Shown: positions 5,837 to 13,338 of the stretch, one piece after another | Layout of the letters: the number at the start of each line of letters is the position of its first letter | How positions within the stretch are numbered: position 1 is the stretch's first letter | DNA from: CAG-273 sp964618105 | GTDB taxonomy: Bacteria; Bacillota; Clostridia; TANB77; CAG-508 | Direction of reading: 5' to 3' | Assembly: GCA_964618105.1 (NCBI GenBank) | Contig: CAZUAJ010000024.1 | Location: forward strand, 1 to 13,401 | DNA length: 13,401 bases | Translations under genes and position numbers: made by a program | The notes under the pieces: model-generated | Told to the model about the DNA's origin: nothing | Database searches by the model: none | What the model saw: only the letters and a program-made list of their open reading frames with translations

Positions 5837-6235
5837 ATGTTTAATCGTTATAATAGATGTTGTTGTCAAAACAAATATAATCCTGAAATTATAGAAGCAT
5901 TGTGTAATAATGTTGGAACAACAGCAGATTATGCGCAAGATTCTAGAAATAATTGCGGTTGTGGCTGTAATAATATGAATGACAACACATCTGGATGCGG
6001 ATGTGGTTGTGGTTTTGATGAAGAACCTGTTTCAAATATGTTCCCATCTAATCCAATGTTAGGTCAAAGCTATGTTCCGCTTCAAGAAATGAATAGAACT
6101 TTTACACCTTGTTGTGGCTTAAAAATGGGTACTATTTTTCCTGAATTGGTAAGCCCATATATGCCAGGTCAAAGTATGGCTGAAAATGAATATTTAAAAA
6201 GAACTAATGAAATTGGAGAGGGGTGTAATGGTTAA
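5837..6235 (+). CDS. cotJA: Spore coat-associated protein CotJA with Cys-rich N-terminal extension
   Basis: The protein has 132 residues. The CotJA core is at about 73-116, with SYVPLQ, TFTP and GTIFPELVSPYMPGQ recognisable. Typical CotJA is under about 90 residues, so the first 70 residues are an extension. They contain a CCC cluster (8-10) and two alternating Gly-Cys tracts (39-44 and 53-59); the whole protein has 13 Cys. CotJA assembles with CotJB and CotJC in the spore coat of Bacillus. The extension could cross-link the coat or bind metal (inference). AAGGAGG (5820-5826) fixes the start. The stop overlaps the cotJB ATG by one base (TAATG), indicating translational coupling. Confidence 0.9.
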   Translation: MFNRYNRCCCQNKYNPEIIEALCNNVGTTADYAQDSRNNCGCGCNNMNDNTSGCGCGCGFDEEPVSNMFPSNPMLGQSYVPLQEMNRTFTPCCGLKMGTIFPELVSPYMPGQSMAENEYLKRTNEIGEGCNG

Positions 6236-6648
6236 TGGATGATGAAAATAGAAATTGTAATTGTGGTGTAGATAAAATGATGTGCAAAAATTGTAGTTAT
6301 ACTCCACAAGGAATTAATGCTGCATTTGGATATAACACTCCGAATATGATGTCAGACAATGTAAACAATTCTTGTGGTTGTAGTAATACTGAAGATGCTG
6401 ATTGTAATAGAGCAGATATGCTAAATACAATTAAGAGTTTAAATTTTGCTGTTGTGGAATTAGGCTTATATTTAAACACTCATTCAGATGATGAAAAAGC
6501 ACTTTGTTTACACAGAGAATATACTAGACAATTACGCGATATAAAAGATAAATATCAAAAAATTTATGGACCTTTAAGCATTTACTACCCATGTAATAAG
6601 TGGAGATGGCTTGAAGAGCCTTGGCCATGGGAAGGAGGAAATATTTAA
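6235..6648 (+). CDS. cotJB: Spore coat protein CotJB with Cys-rich N-terminal extension
   Basis: The protein has 137 residues. The CotJB domain covers about 60-135: LNFAVVELGLYLNTH, then the charged helix with KYQKIYGPL, ending in WRWLEEPWPWEGG, the typical Trp-rich tail. The first 60 residues are an unusual extension with seven Cys (NCNC, MMCKNC, SCGC, DC), echoing that of CotJA; nine Cys in total. The start shares the A of the cotJA stop, with GGAGAGG about 12 nt upstream. It is co-transcribed with cotJC, whose Shine-Dalgarno lies inside its last codons. Role in coat assembly is known for the family; function of the extension is inferred. Confidence 0.9.
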   Translation: MDDENRNCNCGVDKMMCKNCSYTPQGINAAFGYNTPNMMSDNVNNSCGCSNTEDADCNRADMLNTIKSLNFAVVELGLYLNTHSDDEKALCLHREYTRQLRDIKDKYQKIYGPLSIYYPCNKWRWLEEPWPWEGGNI

Positions 6649-6649
6649 T

Positions 6650-7279
6650 ATGTGGACTTATAACAAAGTATTACAATATCCTATAAATATAAAATGTCCA
6701 AATGCCAAACTTGCTAAGTTTATTATGTCTCAATATGGTGGTCCTGATGGTGAGCTTGGTGCTTCACTACGTTACCTATCTCAAAGATTTGGTATGCCTG
6801 ATCAAATTGCAAAAGCTACATTAAATGATGTGGGTACAGAAGAATTGGCACATTTGGAAATGGTAGGTGCAATTGTACATCAATTAACCGAAGGACTAAG
6901 TATTGAAGAAATTAAGGCTGCTGGTTTAGGTGATTACTATACTGACCATGGTGTAGATATATACCCACAATCTGCTTCTGGTGTACCTTTTACTGCTGCG
7001 TATTTGGCATGTAAAGGTGACCCTATTGCTAACTTACAAGAAGATTTAGCAGCTGAACAAAAAGCAAGAGCAACTTACGAAAAGTTAATTGATTTATGTG
7101 CAGATGATCCAGATGTTGTTGACCCTCTTCGCTTCTTAAGAGAAAGAGAAATTGTTCATTTTCAAAGATTTGGCGAAGCATTAAGAAATGTTCAAGATAG
7201 ACTTGCTCAAAAAAGATTTTTTACAACTGGAATGAATAATACAAATTGCATTAATAATAATAATGATTGTGAAATGTAA
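6650..7279 (+). CDS. cotJC: Spore coat protein CotJC, manganese-catalase family
   Basis: The protein has 209 residues from ATG 6650, chosen because AAGGAGG (6632-6638) precedes it and because MWTYNKxLQYP is the family start; a longer in-frame opening inside cotJB lacks support. Probable di-manganese ligands are E35 (GELGASLRYL), E65 and H68 (TEELAH), E136 (AEQKAR) and H170 (REREIVHF). Mn catalases dismutate hydrogen peroxide, and CotJC-like proteins sit in the spore coat. The core is complete; the C-terminal tail (about 193-209) is Asn-rich with C200 and C207, again adding cysteines. It is the last gene of cotJABC, followed by a strong terminator. Confidence 0.93.
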   Translation: MWTYNKVLQYPINIKCPNAKLAKFIMSQYGGPDGELGASLRYLSQRFGMPDQIAKATLNDVGTEELAHLEMVGAIVHQLTEGLSIEEIKAAGLGDYYTDHGVDIYPQSASGVPFTAAYLACKGDPIANLQEDLAAEQKARATYEKLIDLCADDPDVVDPLRFLREREIVHFQRFGEALRNVQDRLAQKRFFTTGMNNTNCINNNNDCEM

Positions 7280-7292
7280 AATATATTAAGAC

Positions 7293-7334
7293 AAGAGGTT
7301 TCCTATATAATTTATATAAGGAACCTCTTTTTTT
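7293..7334 (+). terminator. Intrinsic terminator of cotJABC
   Basis: AAGAGGTT-CCT (7293-7303, one bulged T) pairs with AGGAACCTCTT (7319-7329), followed by seven T (7328-7334). The last T residues overlap the convergent pyk stop codon. The - strand lacks a T-run, so it is mainly one-directional. Confidence 0.85.
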
Positions 7335-8346
7335 AATCTGCTTTTTCTACTGCTTCACATATTCTGCTCATTGTTTCAACACATTCCACTGGGTAATCAC
7401 CGGTTGCTGTTTCTCCTGATAACATTACATAATTTGCCATATCATATACAGCATTTGCTACATCATTTACTTCTGCTCTTGTTGGTCTTGGGTTATGTGT
7501 CATTGATTCTAGCATTTGTGTTGCAATAATAACTGGTTTACCTGCTCTGTTACATTTTCTAATAAATTCTTTTTGTCTAATTGGTACTTCTTCCATTGGT
7601 ATTTCTACCCCTAAATCTCCTCTTGCAACCATAATTCCATCAGACACTTCTAAAATTTCATCAAAATTATTTATTCCTTGCCTGTTTTCTATTTTTGCTA
7701 TTATTTTTATTTTTTCTCCACCATTTTCCTGTAGTACTTTTCTTATGTTTAATATGTCTTGTGCACTACGTACAAAAGATGCTGCAATGCAATCAAATTC
7801 TGCTTTTATTCCAAATTTTATATCTTCAATATCTTTTTGTGTTGGACTTGGCAAGTTTATTTCCATTCCAGGAATATTTATACTTTTAGTATTAGTTAAT
7901 TTTCCCCCATCTAACACTTTGCAAACAATATCTGTTCCTTTTATTTCTTTAACTTTTATTTTTATTAATCCATCATTTATTAATATAATTGTTCCTGTAT
8001 TTACTTCATTGTACAAATTTTTATAAGTTATTGAAACTTGTTCATTATTTCCTAATATTTCTTCTGATTTTAATGTAAATGTATCATTTTCATTCAACCA
8101 AATTTCATTATTTTCAAATTTTCCAATTCTTATTTCAGGACCTTTGGTATCTAACATTAAAGATACTTTTTTTGTTAATTTTTCTCTTACAGTTTTAAAA
8201 TTTGCAATTCTTTCTTCTTGGTCTTGATAATTTCCATGTGAAAAATTAATTCTTCCAACATCCATTCCAGCTAACATAAGTCTTTCTAGAGTTTCTGGTT
8301 TGTCTACCGCTGGGCCTAAGGTACATATAATTTTTGTTTTTCTCAT
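7333..8346 (-). CDS. pyk: Pyruvate kinase lacking the C-terminal domain
   Basis: The protein has 337 residues from ATG 8346, chosen because GGGAGG lies 6 nt upstream and MRKTKIICTLGP is the usual start; a longer opening at 8364 contains that Shine-Dalgarno. It transfers phosphate from PEP to ADP in glycolysis. Complete: N-region RINFSHG, DTKGPEIR, catalytic Lys in IIAKIENRQG, MVARGDLGVEIP, ATQMLESM and MLSGETATGDYP. The sequence stops at ETMSRICEAVEKAD, where the alpha/beta barrel ends, so the roughly 120-residue regulatory C domain of normal 470-residue enzymes is absent. No leftover of it lies downstream, because the cotJ terminator begins immediately. The Glu in GPEIR fits a K+-dependent enzyme. 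It is downstream of glgP, linking glycogen breakdown to glycolysis. Confidence 0.94.
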   Translation of the reverse strand: MRKTKIICTLGPAVDKPETLERLMLAGMDVGRINFSHGNYQDQEERIANFKTVREKLTKKVSLMLDTKGPEIRIGKFENNEIWLNENDTFTLKSEEILGNNEQVSITYKNLYNEVNTGTIILINDGLIKIKVKEIKGTDIVCKVLDGGKLTNTKSINIPGMEINLPSPTQKDIEDIKFGIKAEFDCIAASFVRSAQDILNIRKVLQENGGEKIKIIAKIENRQGINNFDEILEVSDGIMVARGDLGVEIPMEEVPIRQKEFIRKCNRAGKPVIIATQMLESMTHNPRPTRAEVNDVANAVYDMANYVMLSGETATGDYPVECVETMSRICEAVEKAD

Positions 8347-8366
8347 ACTTTGCCTCCCATACATAT

Positions 8367-8390
8367 AAAAGGCGCATATTTACGCCCTTT
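8367..8390 (-). terminator. Small hairpin between glgP and pyk
   Basis: On the - strand AAAGGGCG and CGCCTTTT pair with one bulged G around a 6-8 nt loop, followed by only TTTTAT. It lies between the glgP stop and the pyk Shine-Dalgarno. It could be a weak terminator that lowers read-through into pyk, or an mRNA processing/stability element. Confidence 0.45.
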
Positions 8391-8398
8391 ATATTTTG

Positions 8399-10966
8399 TT
8401 ATTTTGTAATCCATTTAATTAAGTCTAAATTTGCTGACTCCAACATCATTTCATGCTTTGGCATTACTCTAAATGTATAGCCATAATTTCCACCATTAAC
8501 AAGATTAACCTTTGCCTTATATGTATATATTCTGTTTTCTTCATCTGCTTCTTCAAACTCCATTGGAATAATAGCTATATCGTCAACAGTTCCATTTTCA
8601 CTTATTCTTCCATAATATACTTGTGCTTCTATGTTATCTTTGCTAATATTTGATAATTTAACTTTACATTTTACTTCTATGTTGTTTCCAGCATCTAGCG
8701 TAATATTATCTAAATTATTTTCTTGAGTAATTTCAATATCATTCCAAGTATTTTTTACACTTTCTTTCCAATTGTTAAATTCTCCCACTCTTCCCAAGTC
8801 TGTATAATAATTATTATATAAATTACACAAAGGCATATATAATTTATTAACATAGTCTGTTAACATTCTTGAAGTACTATATTTTCCACCTGTAGATATA
8901 ATAGATTCCTTCATTGTTTGTAACCATTTATTTGATATTCCATTTTCGTCTTTTTCATAATACATTGGAATTATTTTATTTTCTAAGGTTTCATATATGC
9001 TTTGACTATCTGCTCTATCTTGACTTTCGTAGTCAGAATATTCTAATGATTCACCAATTTTCCAACCGTTTTTTGCATTATAACCTTCTGCCCACCAACC
9101 ATCTAAAACACTAAAATTAATTACTCCATTAACTGATGCTTTTTGACCACTTGTGCCAGAAGCTTCCATTGGTCTTCTTGGTGTATTTAACCATACATCT
9201 ACACCACTAATTAAATATTTTGACATTTCTATATTATAATTTTCTAATAAAAATACTTTTCCTTTAAATTGTGGTTTCATTGAAATTTCATGTATATATT
9301 TTATTAAATCCTGTCCTTCTTTATCTGCTGGATGTGCTTTTCCCGCGAATATAATTTGCACCTTTTGATTTTTATTATTTAATATTTGCGTTATTCTTTC
9401 TAAATCTTTAAAAATTAAAGTGGCTCTTTTATATGTTGCAAACCTTCTAGCAAACCCTATTGTTAGTGCATTTGGGTCTAGACAGTCTACTATTTTCATT
9501 ATTTCATCATAATTATAGCCACATCTTCTTAGCCTTTTTATTGTATTTTCTTTTACAAGTGATAACATTTTTGTTTTGCGTTCTTGGTGTGCATTCCATA
9601 ATTCTTCATTTGGAATGTCATTTATTTTTTTCCATACTTCGTCATCATAAATTTTGTCTTGCCAATATGGAATTAAATATTTATTATATAGCTCTTTTAA
9701 ATATGGTGAAAGCCATGAACAAGTATGTATTCCATTTGTTACATAAGTAATTGGAGATTCATTAGCTGCAATATTAGGCCACACTTCTCCAAAAAGCTCT
9801 CTTGAAATAGCTCCATGTAATTTACTTACTCCATTTTTCTTTCCCGCTATTTTTAATGCTAATATTCCCATGTTAAAACCTGTTGTATCAACTTTAGCAT
9901 CTGGTTTCATTCCCATTTTGAAAAATTCTTGTTTTGTAATTCCTAATTTATCCCAATAGTCTTTAAAATATTTTTCTACTAAGCTTAAAGTAAAAATATC
10001 ATTTCCTGCTGGAACTGGCGTATGTGTTGTAAATACTGTTTTTGCAGACACAATATCTTTAGCAATTTCAAAAGAAACTTGTTTTTCTTTCATTAAATTG
10101 TATATTAGTTCCAATATTAAAAATGAAGAATGTCCTTCATTCATATGGTATACAGTTGGATTATATCCTAATGCTTTTAGCATTGCTACTCCACCTTGAC
10201 CGAGTATAATTTCTTGTTCTATTCTCATTTCTCGGTCTCCACCATATAATGTTTTTGTAATTTCCCTATATTCCGGTATATTTGCTTCAATATCAGAATC
10301 TAATAAGTATAATTCTATTCTGCCAACCTTTACTTTCCATGCTTTTAAATATAGCTTTTTCTTTGGAAAATGAAGTGCTACTAATATATCTTTCCCCTCA
10401 GCATCTTTTACACTTTCCATTGGCAAATTTTCTATTTCAATGTCATTATATTCTGTTTCTTGAACTCCATTTCCATTTATTTTTTGGTTAAAATACCCTT
10501 TTTTATATAATAAGCCAATTGCTACAAGTGGAACCCCCAAATCACTTGCTGATTTCAAATGATCTCCTGATAGTATTCCTAAGCCCCCAGAATATATTGC
10601 TAAAGTTTGGTCTAAACCATATTCTGCTGAGAAATATGCAATTAAATCATTTTTATTTTCAGGATAATTTCTTTCAAACCAATTACTTTTACTTTTCATG
10701 TAATTTTCAAAATTTTCTACTACTTTGTCGTATTTTTTTAGAAAATTAGAATCTTGTGAAGCATTTTCAAGTTTTTCCTGAGTTGTTAACTTTAAAAACT
10801 TTACAGGATTTTTATTTACACTTTCCCACAAATCAATATCTATTTCTTTAAAAAGCTTTAAAAATTCTGTGTTCCATGACCACCATAAATTATAGGCAAT
10901 TTCTGATAATTTTTCAATTCTTTTTGGTAACTGTGGTGTTACAGTAATTCTATTAAATATATACAT
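8399..10966 (-). CDS. glgP: Alpha-glucan (glycogen/maltodextrin) phosphorylase, GT35
   Basis: The protein has 855 residues. It releases glucose 1-phosphate from alpha-1,4-glucans with pyridoxal phosphate. The form is the archaeal/Thermotoga-like branch: an N-terminal domain starting with PQLPKRIEKLSEIAYNLWWSWN, then FSAEYGLDQTLAIYSGGLG, HMNEGHSSF (274-282), HTPVPAG, TNGIHTCSW, and EASGTSGQKA (601-610), where K609 is the expected PLP lysine. The C-terminal part (about 755-840) looks like a small beta domain. No signal peptide, so cytoplasmic. AAGGAGG lies 5 nt before the ATG. Spore-forming clostridia store glycogen before sporulation, so the gene may serve that store. A strong promoter lies upstream, and pyk follows. 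Confidence 0.94.
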   Translation of the reverse strand: MYIFNRITVTPQLPKRIEKLSEIAYNLWWSWNTEFLKLFKEIDIDLWESVNKNPVKFLKLTTQEKLENASQDSNFLKKYDKVVENFENYMKSKSNWFERNYPENKNDLIAYFSAEYGLDQTLAIYSGGLGILSGDHLKSASDLGVPLVAIGLLYKKGYFNQKINGNGVQETEYNDIEIENLPMESVKDAEGKDILVALHFPKKKLYLKAWKVKVGRIELYLLDSDIEANIPEYREITKTLYGGDREMRIEQEIILGQGGVAMLKALGYNPTVYHMNEGHSSFLILELIYNLMKEKQVSFEIAKDIVSAKTVFTTHTPVPAGNDIFTLSLVEKYFKDYWDKLGITKQEFFKMGMKPDAKVDTTGFNMGILALKIAGKKNGVSKLHGAISRELFGEVWPNIAANESPITYVTNGIHTCSWLSPYLKELYNKYLIPYWQDKIYDDEVWKKINDIPNEELWNAHQERKTKMLSLVKENTIKRLRRCGYNYDEIMKIVDCLDPNALTIGFARRFATYKRATLIFKDLERITQILNNKNQKVQIIFAGKAHPADKEGQDLIKYIHEISMKPQFKGKVFLLENYNIEMSKYLISGVDVWLNTPRRPMEASGTSGQKASVNGVINFSVLDGWWAEGYNAKNGWKIGESLEYSDYESQDRADSQSIYETLENKIIPMYYEKDENGISNKWLQTMKESIISTGGKYSTSRMLTDYVNKLYMPLCNLYNNYYTDLGRVGEFNNWKESVKNTWNDIEITQENNLDNITLDAGNNIEVKCKVKLSNISKDNIEAQVYYGRISENGTVDDIAIIPMEFEEADEENRIYTYKAKVNLVNGGNYGYTFRVMPKHEMMLESANLDLIKWITK

Positions 10967-11015
10967 TTTTTCCTCCTTGGTATTTTTAGCTTACTTTAAT
11001 AAACTTTTATATTAT

Positions 11016-11034
11016 ATGCAATTAATAATTGCAT
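11016..11034 (-). repeat. 19-bp palindrome in the glgP leader
   Basis: Two exact 9-bp arms around a single A form ATGCAATTA-A-TAATTGCAT. It lies about 20 nt downstream of the predicted glgP start of transcription. It could be a roadblock operator or an mRNA hairpin. In A/T-rich spacer DNA chance is possible, but the ATGCAAT arms contain G and C. Confidence 0.4.
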
Positions 11035-11058
11035 TATTGTACAATAAACTTTTTCTAT

Positions 11059-11087
11059 ATTATCTATTAAGTTTTTGTTTTTGTCAA
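11059..11087 (-). promoter_or_regulatory. Promoter of glgP
   Basis: On the - strand TTGACA (11087-11082), a 17-nt spacer and GATAAT (11064-11059). Transcription would start near 11052, giving a leader of about 85 nt with the palindrome at 11016-11034. Confidence 0.7.
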
Positions 11088-11097
11088 TGAATTTTCT

Positions 11098-12336
11098 CTA
11101 ATGTAATTCTAAAAATTCAATATCCTTTTTAGAATATTCTTCTGGTTTTAGACCTACTTTATTTTTCATTTTATCTAACATTAAAACTATCGCTATTGTA
11201 GCAATACATCCTAATACTAAAATAGTATTAGAAGGTGTTGTTATTTTTAGTATCCATGAAGCAATTAAAGCTATAATAGCTCTTGATATGCTTTCTGCTA
11301 AATTATATGCAGATGTAATTTTTTCTCTTAGTGATGATGTAGTAAAATTGTTTAAATATCTTTTTATTAAAGTGTAAAAAGCTCCTTTAGCTAAATATTG
11401 AATTAAGAAAAGTAATATAAGTATTGCTAATGTTATTTTTATTCCAAAGTTTCCAAGTACGCAAAATCCTATTATTATACATGAAATTACTGTTGGTATA
11501 GATATTACGGCTAAAGTTTTATTTGTAAATTTATTATGAATTCGACTTTGATTTTTAGCTGTAATTCCAGACATTACTCCTAATGTTGCAAAAATAATTC
11601 CAAAATACTGTTCTGGCACATTTATTTGCTCTAATGTTCCACTTCTTAAGCTTGTTAATACACTTAATACAGCTGAGAAGGTTGCACCAAATATAAATAA
11701 GTATTTTAATCTATTTGACTGCACCATATATTTAAAAGAATGTCTTAAATCTTTTATGTATTGTTTTGTATTTGGTACTTCTTGACTAGATTTTTTTACA
11801 TCTTGAAATTTAAATGATAATATAACTGAAAGTATGCAACAAATTAAGCATAACACTAATGGTATATATCCATTTACTACATATAAAAAGCCTGAAGCAA
11901 CAGCAGATATTGCATCTGCATAATAATACCATGAAGTACCCTTTCCATCTATTTTAGAAAATATATGTCCCCTTTTTTCGTTTTTTGGTAAGCTGTCATA
12001 TAAAAGATTTGTTTCTACTATACCTTTTATATTATAAGCTATTGCCGACAAAAATTGTCCTAATAGTACTAAGCTTAAGTCCTTTGAAACAATATAGCTT
12101 AAAACAGAAAATACATTTACACTATTAGCTAAAATTAAACTTTTTCTGCTTCCAATTTTGTTTATTAATGCTGTAAGTGGAATTAATAATATTATTTTAA
12201 AAATAGGGTAACAAGCTTCTGCAAACAATACATCTGATGCATTAATTTGCTTTACTTGAACTAAAAATATAAAGTTTATTGAATAATAGAATAATAAATC
12301 CCATGATAGCATTTTATAAATGGGATATATTCTCAT
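11098..12336 (-). CDS. MFS-type membrane transporter
   Basis: The protein has 412 residues from ATG 12336 and about 12 hydrophobic segments in two halves, the major facilitator layout. The loop NKIGSRKSLILANS (between TM2 and TM3) matches the MFS GxxxDRxGRR-type motif, and a charged central loop (KDLRHSFKYMVQSNR) separates the halves. Substrate unknown; sugar, peptide or drug export cannot be told apart. The start is uncertain. In-frame GTG 12372 and TTG 12363 (with AGGTGA 5 nt before the TTG) are possible, but the promoter at 12380-12409 would start transcription near 12373, cutting that Shine-Dalgarno. ATG 12336 begins the MRIYPIYKMLSWD segment that looks like the domain start. It is divergent from the GT51 gene; no terminator was found before the glgP promoter. 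Confidence 0.85.
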   Translation of the reverse strand: MRIYPIYKMLSWDLLFYYSINFIFLVQVKQINASDVLFAEACYPIFKIILLIPLTALINKIGSRKSLILANSVNVFSVLSYIVSKDLSLVLLGQFLSAIAYNIKGIVETNLLYDSLPKNEKRGHIFSKIDGKGTSWYYYADAISAVASGFLYVVNGYIPLVLCLICCILSVILSFKFQDVKKSSQEVPNTKQYIKDLRHSFKYMVQSNRLKYLFIFGATFSAVLSVLTSLRSGTLEQINVPEQYFGIIFATLGVMSGITAKNQSRIHNKFTNKTLAVISIPTVISCIIIGFCVLGNFGIKITLAILILLFLIQYLAKGAFYTLIKRYLNNFTTSSLREKITSAYNLAESISRAIIALIASWILKITTPSNTILVLGCIATIAIVLMLDKMKNKVGLKPEEYSKKDIEFLELH

Positions 12337-12379
12337 GTTTTGTTCTTCTTTTGTTCTATTCAAAATTATCACCTATAAA

Positions 12380-12409
12380 ATTATATCTATAATTGTAGTA
12401 AAATGTCAA
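12380..12409 (-). promoter_or_regulatory. Promoter of the MFS transporter gene
   Basis: On the - strand TTGACA (12409-12404), an 18-nt spacer and TATAAT (12385-12380). Both boxes are perfect matches to the sigma-A consensus. Confidence 0.7.
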
Positions 12410-12444
12410 TAGAAAATATTCGTATAACATTAAGAAAATTTTAA

Positions 12445-12473
12445 TAGATTTTTTATATTTTTAGGTTTATAAT
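12445..12473 (+). promoter_or_regulatory. Possible promoter of the GT51 gene
   Basis: TATAAT (12468-12473) with a poor -35 (TAGATT, 12445-12450) at 17 nt spacing. It would give a leader of about 25 nt including AGGAG. Confidence 0.4.
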
Positions 12474-12504
12474 ATATATGTAAAAAAATATAGGAGTTTT
12501 AATT

Positions 12505-13224
12505 ATGATTAAATTTATAAAAAGAACCTTGCTTTTTATTTTTACATTAATTATTCTTGTTGCTGGATTTGTTATATATCAAGGACATAAAGTTTATATT
12601 GAAGCATTAAATACTATGGATTTGCCTACTAAAATAGAAAAAATAAAAAGTGATGATAATTATGTTAATTTAAATAGTTTGCCTGTTTACTACAAAAATG
12701 CTATAGTTTCTGTTGAAGACCACCGTTATTATGAACATGGTCCTATTGACTTTATTGCTATTATAAGGGCTACAGTTTCAAATATACGTAGCAAAAATTT
12801 ATTAGAAGGTGGAAGTACAATTACACAGCAAGTTGCTAAAAACCTATATTTTATTGGCTCTGATACTAATACAATGTATAGAAAAATTGCTGAAATTTTT
12901 ATGGCTTATGATTTAGAAAATAATTATAGCAAAGATGAAATTTTAGAATTTTACATTAATACTATTTACTTTGGTGATGGTTATTATGGTATTGAAAGCG
13001 CTTGTAATGGTTACTTTAACAAATTTTCTAAGGATATGTCTTTATATGAAGCGACCATGATGGCTGGAGTTCCAAATGCTCCTAGTGTTTACGCACCCAC
13101 TGTTAATATGAATTTAGCTTTAAATAGGCAAAGAAAAGTTATTTCTACTATGGTAGAAAATGGATATTTAAGCCAAGAACAAGCTGATGAGTTGATTAAA
13201 ATGCAAGAAAAGGAAACTAATTAA
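12505..13224 (+). CDS. Membrane-anchored monofunctional peptidoglycan glycosyltransferase (GT51)
   Basis: The protein has 239 residues. One N-terminal membrane segment (about 7-26) has basic residues before it, so the catalytic part lies outside the membrane. GT51 motifs occur in order: VEDHRYYEH (E71 the catalytic Glu), GGSTITQQVAKN (102-113), RKIAEIFMAYDLE (126-138), ILEFYINTIYFG (146-157) and AGVPNAPSVY (187-196). It polymerises lipid II into glycan strands. No transpeptidase domain follows: the frame ends at a TAA and a long hairpin comes next, so this is an Mgt/SgtB-type enzyme rather than a cut class A PBP. Another PBP elsewhere must cross-link the strands. AGGAG lies 8 nt before the ATG. 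Divergent from the transporter; no functional link is evident. Confidence 0.93.
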   Translation: MIKFIKRTLLFIFTLIILVAGFVIYQGHKVYIEALNTMDLPTKIEKIKSDDNYVNLNSLPVYYKNAIVSVEDHRYYEHGPIDFIAIIRATVSNIRSKNLLEGGSTITQQVAKNLYFIGSDTNTMYRKIAEIFMAYDLENNYSKDEILEFYINTIYFGDGYYGIESACNGYFNKFSKDMSLYEATMMAGVPNAPSVYAPTVNMNLALNRQRKVISTMVENGYLSQEQADELIKMQEKETN

Positions 13225-13236
13225 ATAAGTACTGGA

Positions 13237-13288
13237 TATATAGAATAATTTGTGTAAACTTTAAAATTTACACAAATTATTCTATATA
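13237..13288 (+). terminator. Perfect 22-bp hairpin after the GT51 gene
   Basis: Arms 13237-13258 and 13267-13288 pair without mismatch around the loop CTTTAAAA. The stem is mostly A/T and no T-run follows directly, so it is not a textbook terminator. It could end the GT51 transcript or protect its 3' end. The inner arm AATTTGTGTAAA can also pair with a third copy at 13303-13313. Confidence 0.55.
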
Positions 13289-13299
13289 CTCCATGTAAA

Positions 13300-13320
13300 A
13301 AAGTTTACACAAAATTTTTT
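13300..13320 (+). terminator. Third arm copy plus T-run (alternative terminator)
   Basis: AAAGTTTACACAAA (13300-13313) is complementary to 13249-13262, the first hairpin arm, and is followed by six T (13315-13320). If the 22-bp stem does not form, arm one and arm three give a 14-bp stem with a T-run. The two folds exclude each other. Confidence 0.4.
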
Positions 13321-13331
13321 ATCTGTATTAT
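13304..13331 (+). promoter_or_regulatory. Promoter before the right-edge structured RNA
   Basis: TTTACA (13304-13309), a 16-nt spacer and TATTAT (13326-13331). Transcription would start near 13338, just before the relatively G-rich AGTAGAGGGGCGAG stretch. Confidence 0.45.
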
Positions 13332-13338
13332 GTCAACT

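Noticed and set aside
6611..6649. A 13-residue N-terminal extension of CotJC inside cotJB
   Set aside because: No ribosome site before 6611, whereas AAGGAGG precedes ATG 6650 and MWTYNK is the family start.
9460..9750. Long + strand open frames opposite glgP and pyk (for example 9460-9750, 7745-8026)
   Set aside because: They lie wholly inside well-supported genes on the other strand, are rich in Phe/Leu/His/Ile from antisense A/T codons, and have no Shine-Dalgarno or motif.
12505..13224. A truncated class A penicillin-binding protein
   Set aside because: The GT51 domain is complete and the frame ends cleanly before a hairpin, with no transpeptidase remnant in any frame afterwards.
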